Shown: in pieces, positions 52,664-61,857 of the stretch
Layout: each line of letters starts with the position of its first letter
How positions within the stretch are numbered: position 1 is the first letter of the stretch
Assembly (NCBI GenBank): GCA_016719405.1
Contig: JADJZE010000018.1
Coordinates: forward strand, 496,001-560,000
DNA: 64,000 bases
DNA from: Candidatus Aalborgicola lynettensis
Lineage (GTDB): Bacteria > Pseudomonadota > Gammaproteobacteria > Burkholderiales > Burkholderiaceae_C
Direction of reading: 5' to 3'
Program-made: the position numbers and the translations under genes
Notes under the pieces: generated by a model
The model's database searches: none
Told to the model about the DNA's origin: nothing
Seen by the model: only the letters and a program-made list of their open reading frames with translations

Positions 52664-52711
52664 CGCGAATCACCTTTTTTGAACGCCACCTTGATAAATG
52701 CCTGCCAAAAG

Positions 52712-52746
52712 GCACTTTTCACCACTAAATTGCACTTTTTTGCACT
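52712..52746 (-). promoter_or_regulatory. MraZ operator: four direct repeats at 10-bp spacing
   Basis: On the minus strand AGTGC, AGTGC, AGTGG and AGTGC at plus coordinates 52742, 52732, 52722 and 52712, each separated by exactly 5 bases. Spacing and the GTG core match MraZ boxes described in E. coli and Mycoplasma. Confidence 0.85.
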
Positions 52747-52771
52747 GTAGCAGCAAATATAGGCTTTGCAA
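52744..52771 (-). promoter_or_regulatory. Putative Pmra promoter of the dcw cluster
   Basis: TTGCAA (52766-52771), a 16-bp spacer and TACAGT (52744-52749) with TGC in front. The -10 overlaps the first MraZ box, so MraZ binding would block RNA polymerase. Confidence 0.65.
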
Positions 52772-52800
52772 TAGGGTTTACGCGGATTTTTTCAATGAAA

Positions 52801-52852
52801 TCAACGACTTAGAAGCGAATTCAAAACTTGTTGCGCAAGCAAAAGTCGTTGA
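52801..52852. repeat. Inverted repeat between hslU and mraZ
   Basis: TCAACGACTT (52801-52810) and AAGTCGTTGA (52843-52852) are perfect complements. The 32-bp interval itself contains a small CTTGTTGCGCAAG fold. No T-run follows on the minus strand. The rest of the 52772-52936 spacer shows a short CCCCCAA/TTGGGGG stem (52906-52924) after hslU and nothing else. Confidence 0.6.
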
Positions 52853-52936
52853 AAATTAAGCACTTAGCGCGTGCAATGAAAGTAACGCTTGAGAACTGCG
52901 GCACACCCCCAAGCGCATTGGGGGCCGCGCAAAAAA

Positions 52937-54262
52937 TTACAAGATGTAACGCGAAAGGTCTTCGTTGTGGCTGAGTTCGCCCAAACGGACATCCACATAA
53001 GTGGCGTCAATTTTTACGGTTTGACCACCGAGGGACGCTGCGTCGTAACTCACGTCATCCAGCAGGCGCTCCATCACCGTGGACAACCTGCGTGCACCGA
53101 TATTTTCGGTACGCTCGTTGACCTCAAACGCGATTTGCGCCAAGCGGGTAATGCCGTCCGCCGTGAATTCCAGCGTCACCTGCTCCGTGGCTAGCAAGGC
53201 CTGGTATTGCTTAACCAGGGAGGCGTGCGTTTGCGTCAAAATGGCCTCGAAATCCTGCACCGACAAAGACTGCAATTCAACGCGAATGGGAAAGCGCCCC
53301 TGCAGTTCGGGAATCAGGTCGCTTGGCTTGCTCAGGTGAAATGCCCCTGAGGCCACAAACAGAATGTGATCCGTCTTGACCATGCCGTATTTGGTGGAGA
53401 CGGTTGTCCCCTCTACCAAGGGCAACAAATCGCGCTGCACGCCCTGGCGCGACACTTCGGCCCCACTGCCCTCGCTGCGCGAAGTGACCTTGTCGATCTC
53501 GTCAATAAACACAATGCCGTTTTGCTCCAGCATGTGCAGGGCCTGGGTTTTAATGTCCTCTTCGTTGACCAGTTTGGCAGCCTCTTCGTCCACCGCCAGT
53601 TTGTAGGCTTCGGCAATCTTGAGCTTGCGGGTCTGCTTCTTTTGCTGCCCCATCTGCCCGAACATGCCGCGCAATTGCTCGGTCACCTCTTCCATGCCAG
53701 GGGGTCCCATCACTTCCAGTTGCTGTGCCGGCAAGGCCACGTCCATCTCAATGACCCGGTCGGCCAGCTGGCCTTCCCGGAGTTTTTTGCGAAACGCCTG
53801 GCGGGTGGAGCCCTCGGTGGAGGCATCGGCAGGGGTAGCGCCAAACTCAGTCCGGGGCGGGGGTAACAATATATCCAGAATCCGGTCTTCGGCTGCATCT
53901 TCAGCACGTACACGTACCTTGCGCTTTTCCGCCTCACGGGTTTGCTTGACGGCGATGTCGGCCAAGTCGCGAATGATGGCATCCACATCTTTGCCCACAT
54001 AGCCCACTTCGGTAAATTTGGTGGCCTCGACCTTGATAAAAGGCGCATCCGCCAGGCGTGCCAGACGCCGTGCAATTTCGGTCTTTCCCACGCCGGTGGG
54101 GCCGATCATCAAAATGTTCTTGGGTGTGATTTCTGCGCGCAAATCACCCTGCACCTGCTGCCTGCGCCAGCGGTTGCGCAAAGCGATGGCCACGGCCCGC
54201 TTGGCCTGGTTTTGCCCGACGATGTGTTTATCGAGCTCGGCAACAATTTCTTGTGGTGTCAT
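52937..54262 (-). CDS. hslU: ATP-dependent protease ATPase subunit HslU
   Basis: A 441-residue AAA+ unfoldase. MTPQEIVAELDKHIVGQNQAKRAVAIALRNRWRR is the family N-terminus, GPTGVGKTEIARRLA the Walker A, FIDEIDKVTSR the Walker B; the I domain with charged repeats lies between. The C-terminal LSRYIL inserts into HslV to activate it. Starts 2 bp after hslV. Confidence 0.98.
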   Translation of the reverse strand: MTPQEIVAELDKHIVGQNQAKRAVAIALRNRWRRQQVQGDLRAEITPKNILMIGPTGVGKTEIARRLARLADAPFIKVEATKFTEVGYVGKDVDAIIRDLADIAVKQTREAEKRKVRVRAEDAAEDRILDILLPPPRTEFGATPADASTEGSTRQAFRKKLREGQLADRVIEMDVALPAQQLEVMGPPGMEEVTEQLRGMFGQMGQQKKQTRKLKIAEAYKLAVDEEAAKLVNEEDIKTQALHMLEQNGIVFIDEIDKVTSRSEGSGAEVSRQGVQRDLLPLVEGTTVSTKYGMVKTDHILFVASGAFHLSKPSDLIPELQGRFPIRVELQSLSVQDFEAILTQTHASLVKQYQALLATEQVTLEFTADGITRLAQIAFEVNERTENIGARRLSTVMERLLDDVSYDAASLGGQTVKIDATYVDVRLGELSHNEDLSRYIL

Positions 54263-54264
54263 AT

Positions 54265-54828
54265 CTACTTGCTTGCGTCGTCGCCCAGCGTTTCAATGGT
54301 GTGGTGCATATTGGTGTAGATGCACAATTCACCGGCGATCTCCAGGGAGCGCTTCACGATGTCCGGGGCCGACAATTCGGTGTGGTTCAACAAGGCAACG
54401 GCTGCCGCCTGCGCATACGCACCGCCGGAGCCGATGGTCACAATGCCGTTTTCGGGCTCCAGCACATCGCCATTGCCGGTAATGATGAGCGAGGCGTCCT
54501 TGTCGGCAACCGCCAACATGGCTTCCAGGCGGCGCAACACGCGGTCGGTGCGCCAGTCTTTGGTGAGTTCAATGGCCGCGCGCACCAGATGCCCTTGGTG
54601 CTTTTCGAGCTTGGCTTCGAAGCGCTCAAACAGCGTAAAGGCATCGGCAGTGGCGCCGGCAAACCCAGCGAGCACCTTGCCGTGGTAGAGCTTGCGCACC
54701 TTGCGTGCCGTTCCTTTGACGACGATGTTGCCCAGCGTGACCTGTCCATCACCACCAATGGCGACCGAATAGCCGGCTGGCGTTTTGCGCCGCACGCTGA
54801 TGATGGTGGTTCCGTGAAATTGTTCCAT
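54265..54828 (-). CDS. hslV: ATP-dependent protease subunit HslV
   Basis: A 187-residue proteasome-like peptidase. A six-residue propeptide MEQFHG precedes the nucleophile threonine of TTIISVRRK, as usual in betaproteobacteria; GFAGATADAFTLFERFE and LIITGNGDVLEPENGIVTIGSGG follow. Forms the HslUV complex with the next gene. Confidence 0.98.
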   Translation of the reverse strand: MEQFHGTTIISVRRKTPAGYSVAIGGDGQVTLGNIVVKGTARKVRKLYHGKVLAGFAGATADAFTLFERFEAKLEKHQGHLVRAAIELTKDWRTDRVLRRLEAMLAVADKDASLIITGNGDVLEPENGIVTIGSGGAYAQAAAVALLNHTELSAPDIVKRSLEIAGELCIYTNMHHTIETLGDDASK

Positions 54829-54855
54829 AGTGTTGTGTATAACGCACGCCTGCTA

Positions 54856-56553
54856 CTACATGGCGCGAGGAACGACCTGGGCATGCTCATTGATGCCGAT
54901 GACATTGAAGAAAGCCGCCACCAGTCGATGCACATCCCGGAATTGAACGCTACAACCGGCGGCCTGGCGCGCAGCGACCCAGTTCAAAATACTGCCCGCG
55001 GCAGGAAAGTCAACCCGCAACAGCCCGTAGCAGTCAACCACAATGCGCCCCTTCACATGGGCCTGCCCTTCGAAGACCGCCAGCGCCTGGCTGGCATCAC
55101 CCGTTACCTGACCACGCAAGACCAACTTGTGCACGGGCGCCGCGTCCACTGACGGGGTATCAGCAATCTGCGTGACAGCCCCCTGCAGGGTGCATTGCGC
55201 ATCCTGCCAGGATGGCGGCACGTCCTCATAAGTCACGCAGTAGTCCAGGGCCACCATTTCAAAAGCATCCTGCAAATGCAATGCACGCAACACATCCAGG
55301 CGCACCGCCCACCAGGTGGGATCGACGCTGCGGTTACCCGAAGGTGTCCGTGCCTGAACCGCCTGCACCAAACGATCGGCACCGGTCATTTGAATCACTA
55401 CCGGCTCATTGCACAAACTGCTAAACAAGCCTCCCAGCAAAGGCATGGCGTCGGGAGCGACCTCCATCACCTGCGACCATCCCAAATGCCAAGGCATGGG
55501 GTTATTGCCCAAGACCTCGCGCAAGGCCTCCATGGCAGCAATCGTCAACTGTGGCGGGCTCTCCCACAACAACGGCAGTGCGGATACAGCTTGCGAAGGA
55601 GAATCGGTCACTCCCGGCAAATCGGAGAGTGACAACCACGCCGGTCGCGCGCCATCCAGTACCGCCGAAAACTCCTGCACCAATTGATCAAACTGGCCAC
55701 GGTTTTCAGTGGCCCTGCACCAGTCCAGCAAGGCAGCAACCCACGACCGGGCCACGACCGGCTCGGCCCGCTGGCTGCGCAAGGCCTCCAACAGCCCCGC
55801 ATACGCTCCCGCGTCGTCACCATTGGCAAAACGAATCGCGGCCTCTTCCAGTTCAGGGTCGGTCGCCATTTCGCCGTCGTCCCCCGCAAAGACCCGTGAC
55901 CGCGAAAACCCGACATCGGCCGTTGCATAACTTTCAATACCCAGAACCGCTCCGCTTCGATCGCCTGCAAAATGACCTGGACGACCGACGGGCCCCATAC
56001 CGGCGCCCATCTCGGTGGCGGCAAACTCGTCTGACTTGGGTTCCGACAAGGCTGGCGCAGCGGTGGTTACGAAATGGTCAGCCGGGTGAGAAACCGACAC
56101 TGCAGGCTGGCCAGACAGCGAGCGGTAATCGCCCGCCGCTGGACCCGGCTTAGGTGCTGCAGTGGCGGCGTTTGCACCTTGCACTGCAGAACCATCTTGT
56201 TTGCCCTTCCACCACTGCTTGGACATCTGGGCTTCGATTTCGTCGATCTTTTTCAGCGTAACGGCGCGGCCATCCGGGTCGGTGACGTGACTCGACTGGA
56301 ACAACGACGGACGCCCCAAGGCCGCAACAGCGGATGCATCGCGGCTGCGCAATTTGCGCAATTGATCGAACTCGCGTCGGCGGACAAAATCGTTTTGCCG
56401 CTTGCGCTCAATCATGGCCTTGAGTGCCTGCTTGTCGTAACCGCTTTCTTCTTCGTGTTGCGGACGATCCAACTCCGACCAATCTTTGGTTGGATTGCGC
56501 ACAAACATGGCTACCTTGGATAGCAATGTAGGGCGGTCGTCTTTGGTTGCCAT
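54856..56553 (-). CDS. Large STAS-domain protein of unknown function
   Basis: A 565-residue protein. Residues 1-120 are charged and helical, about 120-230 are low-complexity, and the remainder is globular. The last ~85 residues (GRIVVDCYGLLRVDFPAAGSILNWVAARQAAGCSVQFRDVHRLVAAFFNVIGINEHAQVV) have the pattern of a STAS domain as in anti-sigma-factor antagonists, but no phosphorylatable serine is obvious. Function not recognised. It lies between dksA (42 bp upstream) and hslV (27 bp downstream) on the same strand. Confidence 0.7.
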   Translation of the reverse strand: MATKDDRPTLLSKVAMFVRNPTKDWSELDRPQHEEESGYDKQALKAMIERKRQNDFVRRREFDQLRKLRSRDASAVAALGRPSLFQSSHVTDPDGRAVTLKKIDEIEAQMSKQWWKGKQDGSAVQGANAATAAPKPGPAAGDYRSLSGQPAVSVSHPADHFVTTAAPALSEPKSDEFAATEMGAGMGPVGRPGHFAGDRSGAVLGIESYATADVGFSRSRVFAGDDGEMATDPELEEAAIRFANGDDAGAYAGLLEALRSQRAEPVVARSWVAALLDWCRATENRGQFDQLVQEFSAVLDGARPAWLSLSDLPGVTDSPSQAVSALPLLWESPPQLTIAAMEALREVLGNNPMPWHLGWSQVMEVAPDAMPLLGGLFSSLCNEPVVIQMTGADRLVQAVQARTPSGNRSVDPTWWAVRLDVLRALHLQDAFEMVALDYCVTYEDVPPSWQDAQCTLQGAVTQIADTPSVDAAPVHKLVLRGQVTGDASQALAVFEGQAHVKGRIVVDCYGLLRVDFPAAGSILNWVAARQAAGCSVQFRDVHRLVAAFFNVIGINEHAQVVPRAM

Positions 56554-56595
56554 GGACGCAGTTTTACCGGATCAAAAACAGCAAAGCCATCGGGC

Positions 56596-57792
56596 TCAAT
56601 CGCCAAACATTTTTTGTTTCAACTCGCGGCGCTGCTGCGCCTCAAGCGACAAAGTCGCCGTGGGGCGCGCCAGCAATCGCCCGACGCCAATGGCCTCGCC
56701 GGTTTCGTCGCAATAACCATAGTCACCGGCATCAATGCGGGCAATGGATTGCTCAATTTTTTTCAGCAACTTGCGCTCGCGATCACGCGTGCGCAATTCA
56801 AGGGCGTGTTCTTCCTCAATCGTGGCACGGTCTGCCGGGTCGGGCACCACGGCAGAGTCTTCGCGCAAATGCTCCGTTGTTTCACCGGCATTACTCAAAA
56901 TATCCGACTTCAAGGCAACCAGTTTCAGGCGAAATGCCGCCATCTGCACCTCATTCATGTACTCGGAATCCGGCATGGACAGCAAATCGGCATCGGTCAA
57001 CTCCGCCACTGATTTGGTTTTCCAGTTATTGGCCAGTTTGGCGTCTTTTTTGACCGCAGCAGGCAATACCGGCACTGCAGCCGACTCTGGAACCTGCGAG
57101 TAGCTGGCCTTGGCCGCGGTGGAAGCGATCGTTTGCGCCATAGACGGCACGGTTAACTGCGCCAAACGGGACGAGGGACGCCCTGCTTTCGCAGGAGCCG
57201 ACGCGGCAACGGCAGCAGAAGCTGCAGGCGGCTGCATCGCCTTGGCAGGATTGGGGGTGACGGACATGGGTATTTTTTCTTTAACGACTGCAGGAGCAGG
57301 GGCCGAAGGGGCTTTCGCCCGGGAGACCGGCTTCGCCGCAGCACTGACGGGGGAGGCGGATTTTACGGGAGTCTTGGCAACTGCGCTGGCATGCGCCTGA
57401 CTGGATGCATTGGTCTGCGGTTTGACTGATTTGAGCGAAGCAGATTTTTCCGCCGCAACGGGCTTGGTTGTCGCCTTGGACGCCAAGTTCTCAGGTGGTT
57501 TGGCACCCGCTTTTGCAACTGGATTGGAAGCCGTTGTGGCCGACTTGGCAGGCACAGTGGCAGCCTTTGCGCCCTTTGCCGCGGGCTTGGCAGCCGCTTT
57601 GGTAACGGATTGACCGGCCACGGTGGCCTTGCCCTGCGCTGGCATAGACTTTTTATCCGCCCCTGCTTTGGCTTTCACATCGTCTCTCCTGGAAGAGGTC
57701 TCCGGCGCTTTTTTGGAGGGTTTTTCCTCAGCGCGCGCATCCGCAGGCTTACCCTTGGAAAAACCCATCAGTTGCAAAATCGAAACCATCAT
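56596..57792 (-). CDS. dksA: RNA polymerase-binding factor DksA with long N-terminal extension
   Basis: 398 residues, against 151 in E. coli. The last ~150 residues are DksA: the coiled coil with DPADRATIEEEHALELRTRDRERKLLKKIEQSIARIDAGDYGYCDETGEAIGVGRLLARPTATLSLEAQQRRELKQK. It has the acidic tip and only one cysteine at the zinc-finger position, as in other betaproteobacterial DksA. The first ~230 residues are lysine/alanine/proline-rich, repetitive and probably unstructured, resembling histone-like tails. It modulates transcription with ppGpp. A start within the extension cannot be excluded, since MSVTPNPAK and other methionines are in frame. Confidence 0.9.
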   Translation of the reverse strand: MMVSILQLMGFSKGKPADARAEEKPSKKAPETSSRRDDVKAKAGADKKSMPAQGKATVAGQSVTKAAAKPAAKGAKAATVPAKSATTASNPVAKAGAKPPENLASKATTKPVAAEKSASLKSVKPQTNASSQAHASAVAKTPVKSASPVSAAAKPVSRAKAPSAPAPAVVKEKIPMSVTPNPAKAMQPPAASAAVAASAPAKAGRPSSRLAQLTVPSMAQTIASTAAKASYSQVPESAAVPVLPAAVKKDAKLANNWKTKSVAELTDADLLSMPDSEYMNEVQMAAFRLKLVALKSDILSNAGETTEHLREDSAVVPDPADRATIEEEHALELRTRDRERKLLKKIEQSIARIDAGDYGYCDETGEAIGVGRLLARPTATLSLEAQQRRELKQKMFGD

Positions 57793-57842
57793 TTAACTCC
57801 CAAGCAGAAAATAGTGCAATTCAAATCCATGGCGCACGGCAT

Positions 57843-58909
57843 TCACACCAGCGCCTGATCCAGGCCTTGCAACAGAATGTCTTTTGGCAAATCAATGCCA
57901 ATAAACACCATTTTGCTGCAGCGTAATTCATCCGCACCCCATTGCGGCCCCAGGTCGCTGCCCATGAGTTGGTGCACGCCCTGAAAAATCACTTTACGGT
58001 CGGTGCCCTTCATGAACAACACGCCCTTGTAGCGCAGCATGCGCGGGCCGTAGATGTTGACGATGGCACCCAAAAAGTCCTCCAGCTTGGCCGGATCAAA
58101 CGCCCGCTCGGACTTGAAGACAAAACTCTTCACATCATCATCGTGGTGGTGATGGTGACCATGCCATGCTGGTGCGAGGGGTGGTTGCACTCGGGGCCAT
58201 GCACATGGTCGTGGTCGTGCGCCGCGTGGTCGTGGCCATGGTCCGGCTCGTCAACCTTGAGAAAATCGGGATCAATGTCGAGCTTGGCATTGAGGTTGAA
58301 GCCCCGCAGGTCCAGCACCTCGCTCAAGGCCACGGCACCAAAATGCACGGCCTTGATGGGCGCGCGCGGGTTCATATGCTTCAGTCGATGCGTCAGCGCG
58401 TCGAGTTCGTCTTTGGACACCAAATCGGACTTGCTGATGAAGATCTGGTCCGCAAACCCCACCTGGCGGCGCGCCTCCTGGCGGTCATTGAGCTGCTGGG
58501 GCGCGTGTTTGGCGTCCACCAGCGTCAAGATGGAATCCAACAGGTACGACTGGGCTACCTCGTCGTCCATAAAAAAGGTCTGCGCCACCGGGCCGGGGTC
58601 GGCCACGCCGGTGGTTTCGATCACCACACGTTCAAAGTCCAGCTCGCCCTTGCGTTTTTTCTCGGCCAAATCCTGCAGGGTGGCGCGCAAATCTTCGCGA
58701 ATGGTGCAGCAGATGCAGCCGTTGCTCATCTGGATGATCTGCTCGGTGGTGTCGCTGACCAGAATGTCACTGTCGATGTTTTCTTCGCCAAATTCGTTCT
58801 CGATGACGGCAATTTTCTGGCCATGGGCTTCGGCCAGCACCCGCTTGAGCAGCGTGGTTTTGCCCGAGCCCAGAAAGCCCGTGAGGATGGTGGCAGGTAT
58901 CAATGACAT
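57843..58909 (-). pseudogene. CobW/P47K-family GTP-binding metallochaperone, frameshifted
   Basis: The first frame has the G1 loop TILTGFLGSGKTTLLKRVL, the CxCC motif GCICCTI and the G4-like ISKSDLVSKDE, then a His-rich metal-binding tail (GHDHAAHDHDHVHGPECNHPSHQHG). It leaves frame at about 58163-58166, where one base seems missing (CATGCCATG where CATGGCCATG would read on). The C-terminal domain VKSFVFKSERAFDPAKLEDFL ... KDILLQGLDQALV continues in the next frame to 57843. Full length would be about 355 residues. Predicted to load zinc or cobalt into client proteins. Confidence 0.85.
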
Positions 58910-58992
58910 GGCAATGGGTTCAAAAAGATTGCGCGCAGTGTACTAGGGATGCCCTCTGGCCCCCTGACACACGGCACCGGGCGAACCCGGCC

Positions 58993-60189
58993 CTACATTT
59001 TGCGCATCACCACCAACCCTTTAAGGTACTCCCCTTCGGGGAAAGCGATGGTCATGGGGTGATCGGGCGCGCCACCCATGCGCTCGTGGATATAACCGTC
59101 CACCCCGGCGTCCGACCCCGCCCCGGCCACAATTTTGTGGAACAAATCGGCGCTGATGCCGCCGGAGCACGAATAGGTAAACAGCACCCCACCCGGCGCC
59201 AGCAGCTTAAGGCCCAGGCGGTTAATGTCTTTGTACGCCCGGGCCGCCCGTTCGGCATGTGCCACCGTGGGGGCAAACTTGGGCGGATCGAGCACGATGG
59301 CATCAAAGGTTTTGCCCTCATCCAAAAAGCGGCGCAGGCTGGCATTCACATCCGCATCCATAAAGGTGGCGCGGCTGGCGTCAAACCCGTTCAGTGCCAC
59401 ATTGGCGGCCGCCTTCTCGATGGCCGGGCCGGACGAGTCGATGGAGGTGACATGCGCCGCCCCACCGGCAAGCGCCGCCACGGTAAAGCCGCCGGTGTAG
59501 CAATAACAATTGAGCACGCGCTGGAAGTTCAAGCGGCGTGCGTAATCGGCAAACACCTTGCGGCTGTCGCGCTGGTCCAGGTAGAAGCCGGTTTTGTGGC
59601 CTTCGGCGATGTTAAGCGCCAGTTTCCAGTCGTGTTCTTGCAGAATCAGGTCGGTGGGGCCGCTGCCGCGCAGCCAGCCCGTGGCTTCGGGCAAGCCTTC
59701 CAACGCGCGGCTGCTGGCGTCGGAGCGCTCGTAGAGTTTGGTCAAGCCGGTTTCTTTTAGCAAGGCGTCGGCAATCACGCCCTTCCACTTCTCGACCCCG
59801 GCGGAGGTGAACTGGGCCACCAGCACACCGTCGGAACCCAGTCCGTAGCGGTCCACAATGAGCCCCGGCAGCCCATCGGATTCGCCATGCACCAGGCGCA
59901 CGCCGTCACTTTTTACATCAAATCGGGCTCTAGCGCTTATGGAACGTGCGCAAGCAGCTATAAAAAAGCTAGCATCTATGCGCTGCTTTTCATCAAAACT
60001 CCAGGCCCGGGCGCGGATTTTGGACGCCGGGCTTAACGCTGCCCAGGCCAAAAACTCGCCCTTGCTGGACTCCACCCGCACGGTCTCGCCGCTGTCACCG
60101 CCGCCTTTGGCAATGGCCGACTCGAAGATCCAGGGGTGGCGGCGCTGCAGGGAGCGCTCTTTGCCTTCACGTAAACGTAGGGTTTTCAT
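58993..60189 (-). CDS. rlmI: 23S rRNA (cytosine-C5)-methyltransferase RlmI-type
   Basis: A 398-residue SAM-dependent methyltransferase. The N-terminal PUA domain starts MKTLRLREGKERSLQRRHPWIFESAI; VLNCYCYTGGFTVAALAGGA is SAM motif I, DAIVLDPPKFAPTVAHAERAARAYKDIN motif IV and YSCSGGIS the second catalytic segment. The family modifies C1962 of 23S rRNA. A type A micro-repeat adds the residues AACARSISARAR in a surface loop of the N-terminal half. Confidence 0.9.
   Translation of the reverse strand: MKTLRLREGKERSLQRRHPWIFESAIAKGGGDSGETVRVESSKGEFLAWAALSPASKIRARAWSFDEKQRIDASFFIAACARSISARARFDVKSDGVRLVHGESDGLPGLIVDRYGLGSDGVLVAQFTSAGVEKWKGVIADALLKETGLTKLYERSDASSRALEGLPEATGWLRGSGPTDLILQEHDWKLALNIAEGHKTGFYLDQRDSRKVFADYARRLNFQRVLNCYCYTGGFTVAALAGGAAHVTSIDSSGPAIEKAAANVALNGFDASRATFMDADVNASLRRFLDEGKTFDAIVLDPPKFAPTVAHAERAARAYKDINRLGLKLLAPGGVLFTYSCSGGISADLFHKIVAGAGSDAGVDGYIHERMGGAPDHPMTIAFPEGEYLKGLVVMRKM
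59928..59974 (+). repeat. Micro-repeat (type A, longest copy) inside rlmI
   Basis: CTCTAGCGCTTAT, a short gap, then GTGCGCAAGCAGCTAT, AAAAAA and GCTAGC. The left AGCGCT and right GCTAGC are additional palindromic edges. Read in frame in rlmI. Confidence 0.6.
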
Positions 60190-60324
60190 AGCGGGGTATT
60201 GTCGCTTGCGGGCATTCCATCCGGATGCAAGGGTCACTTCTACAATGGAGGTTCGCTGTGCAGATTGCGGTCTTTGCCGCGCAATTCGACACTTTCTTCG
60301 TTACTTCCCTTGAGTTCACCGCTT

Positions 60325-61215
60325 ATGACAGATATCCATACCATCGCAGCAAGTGACAAGGCAGGCGTTTTGGCGAGCGCATTGCCCTATATTCGCCAAT
60401 TTCATGGCAAAACCGTGCTGGTCAAATACGGCGGCAACGCGATGACCGATCAATCCTTGCAAAAGGCATTTGCACAGGATGTGGTGCTATTGAAACTGCT
60501 CGGTATCCATCCGGTCGTTGTGCATGGCGGCGGCCCCCAGATCGAGAATGCGCTCAAGCGCCTTGGCAAAAAGGGGGAGTTTATTCAGGGCATGCGGGTA
60601 ACAGACGCAGAGACGATGGGGGTGGTTGAATGGGTGCTTGCGGGGGAGGTTCAGCAGCACATCGTCAGCCTGATACAGCAGGCCGGCGGAATGGCAGTGG
60701 GGCTGACGGGACGCGATGGCGGCACGATTCGCGCCAAAAAGCTCACCATGCAGGACAACACCAACCCCGCCATCACGCACGATGTGGGTCAGGTTGGAGA
60801 GATCGTGGGTATCGATCCGTCAACGGTGAAAACGCTGCAAAGCAATGGATACATCCCGGTGGTGAGCCCCATCGGGTTGGGTGACCACGGTGAAAGCTAC
60901 AACATCAATGCCGATGTGGTCGCGGGCAGTCTCGCGGTCGCCCTGCAGGCCGAGCGACTGATGATGCTGACCAACATTTCAGGTGTCCTGGACCAATCGG
61001 GACAGTTGCTGGCGGAACTGACGTCGGTGCGCATTGATGAACTGGTGGCGGACGGAACCATCTCCGGGGGAATGCTGCCCAAAATTGCGGGGGCGCTGGA
61101 GGCCGCCAAAAGCGGCGTTCAGGCCGTTCATGTGATCGACGGGCGTATTCCCCATGTGCTGTTACTGGAAATACTGACAGACCATGTGTGTGGAACCGTG
61201 ATCCGGTCGCACTGA
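60325..61215 (+). CDS. argB: Acetylglutamate kinase
   Basis: A 296-residue amino-acid kinase for the second step of arginine synthesis. TVLVKYGGNAM, HPVVVHGGGPQIENALKRLG, GLTGRDGGTIRAKK and MLTNISGVLDQSGQLL are the conserved boxes. N-terminal extension of about 20 residues (MTDIHTIAASDKAGVLASALPYIRQF) is the type seen in arginine-sensitive enzymes. The 135-bp gap to divergent rlmI must hold its promoter; TACAAT at 60241 is a possible -10 without a good -35. The LysE-type exporter follows 9 bp downstream. Confidence 0.97.
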   Translation: MTDIHTIAASDKAGVLASALPYIRQFHGKTVLVKYGGNAMTDQSLQKAFAQDVVLLKLLGIHPVVVHGGGPQIENALKRLGKKGEFIQGMRVTDAETMGVVEWVLAGEVQQHIVSLIQQAGGMAVGLTGRDGGTIRAKKLTMQDNTNPAITHDVGQVGEIVGIDPSTVKTLQSNGYIPVVSPIGLGDHGESYNINADVVAGSLAVALQAERLMMLTNISGVLDQSGQLLAELTSVRIDELVADGTISGGMLPKIAGALEAAKSGVQAVHVIDGRIPHVLLLEILTDHVCGTVIRSH

Positions 61216-61224
61216 AAGCGTTGC

Positions 61225-61854
61225 ATGGAATTTTCAACCTGGCTGGCTTTTTTTGCCGCATCCTGGGCCATCAGCATCTCGCCGGGGCCGGGTGCCGTGG
61301 CGGCCATGAGTGCGGGGTTGAACCACGGTTTTCGCCGCGGGTACTTCACCACGTTTGGCCTGGTGCTGGGTATCTGGATCCAGGTGCTGATTGTGGGCGT
61401 GGGGCTGGGCGCCCTCATTGCCACCTCGGCCACGGCGTTTTTGGTGGTCAAGTGGGCCGGTGTAGCGTATTTGGTCTATTTGGGCATCAAGCAATGGCGC
61501 GCGCCCGCCGTGCCGCTGGTGGCCGAGGCCGACGACGGGCCGCTGGTCAAACGCCGTGCCATGGTGCTGCACGGCATGCTGATCAACATCGTCAACCCCA
61601 AAGGAACGGTGTTTTTGCTGGCGGTGGTGCCGCAATTTATTGACCTGGCGCAAGCGCTGACGCCCCAGTACCTGGCCATTGGCGCCACGATTGGTTTTAC
61701 CGATCTGGTGGTCATGGCGGGCTACACCGCCTTGGCTTCACGGGTGCTGGGGGCACTCAAATCGCAAGCCCATATCCGCGCCATGAACCGCGTGTTTGGC
61801 GGCCTGTTCGTGCTGGCCGGGTCGTTTTTGGCATTTTTCAAGCGCACCGCGTAA
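61225..61854 (+). CDS. LysE/RhtB-family amino acid exporter
   Basis: A 209-residue membrane protein with about six helices. WAISISPGPGAVAAMSAGLNHGFRRG is the family N-terminal signature, and FLVVKWAGVAYLVYLGIKQWR and GMLINIVNPKGTVFLLAVVPQFID follow. Co-transcribed with argB, so export of arginine or a related amino acid is an attractive but unproven role. Confidence 0.9.
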   Translation: MEFSTWLAFFAASWAISISPGPGAVAAMSAGLNHGFRRGYFTTFGLVLGIWIQVLIVGVGLGALIATSATAFLVVKWAGVAYLVYLGIKQWRAPAVPLVAEADDGPLVKRRAMVLHGMLINIVNPKGTVFLLAVVPQFIDLAQALTPQYLAIGATIGFTDLVVMAGYTALASRVLGALKSQAHIRAMNRVFGGLFVLAGSFLAFFKRTA

Positions 61855-61857
61855 TTT

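Noticed and set aside
52906..52924. CCCCCAA/TTGGGGG stem after hslU as a terminator
   Set aside because: No T-run follows it on the minus strand.
60241..60246. TACAAT as the -10 of an argB promoter
   Set aside because: No acceptable -35 hexamer at 16-18 bp, so not listed as a promoter.
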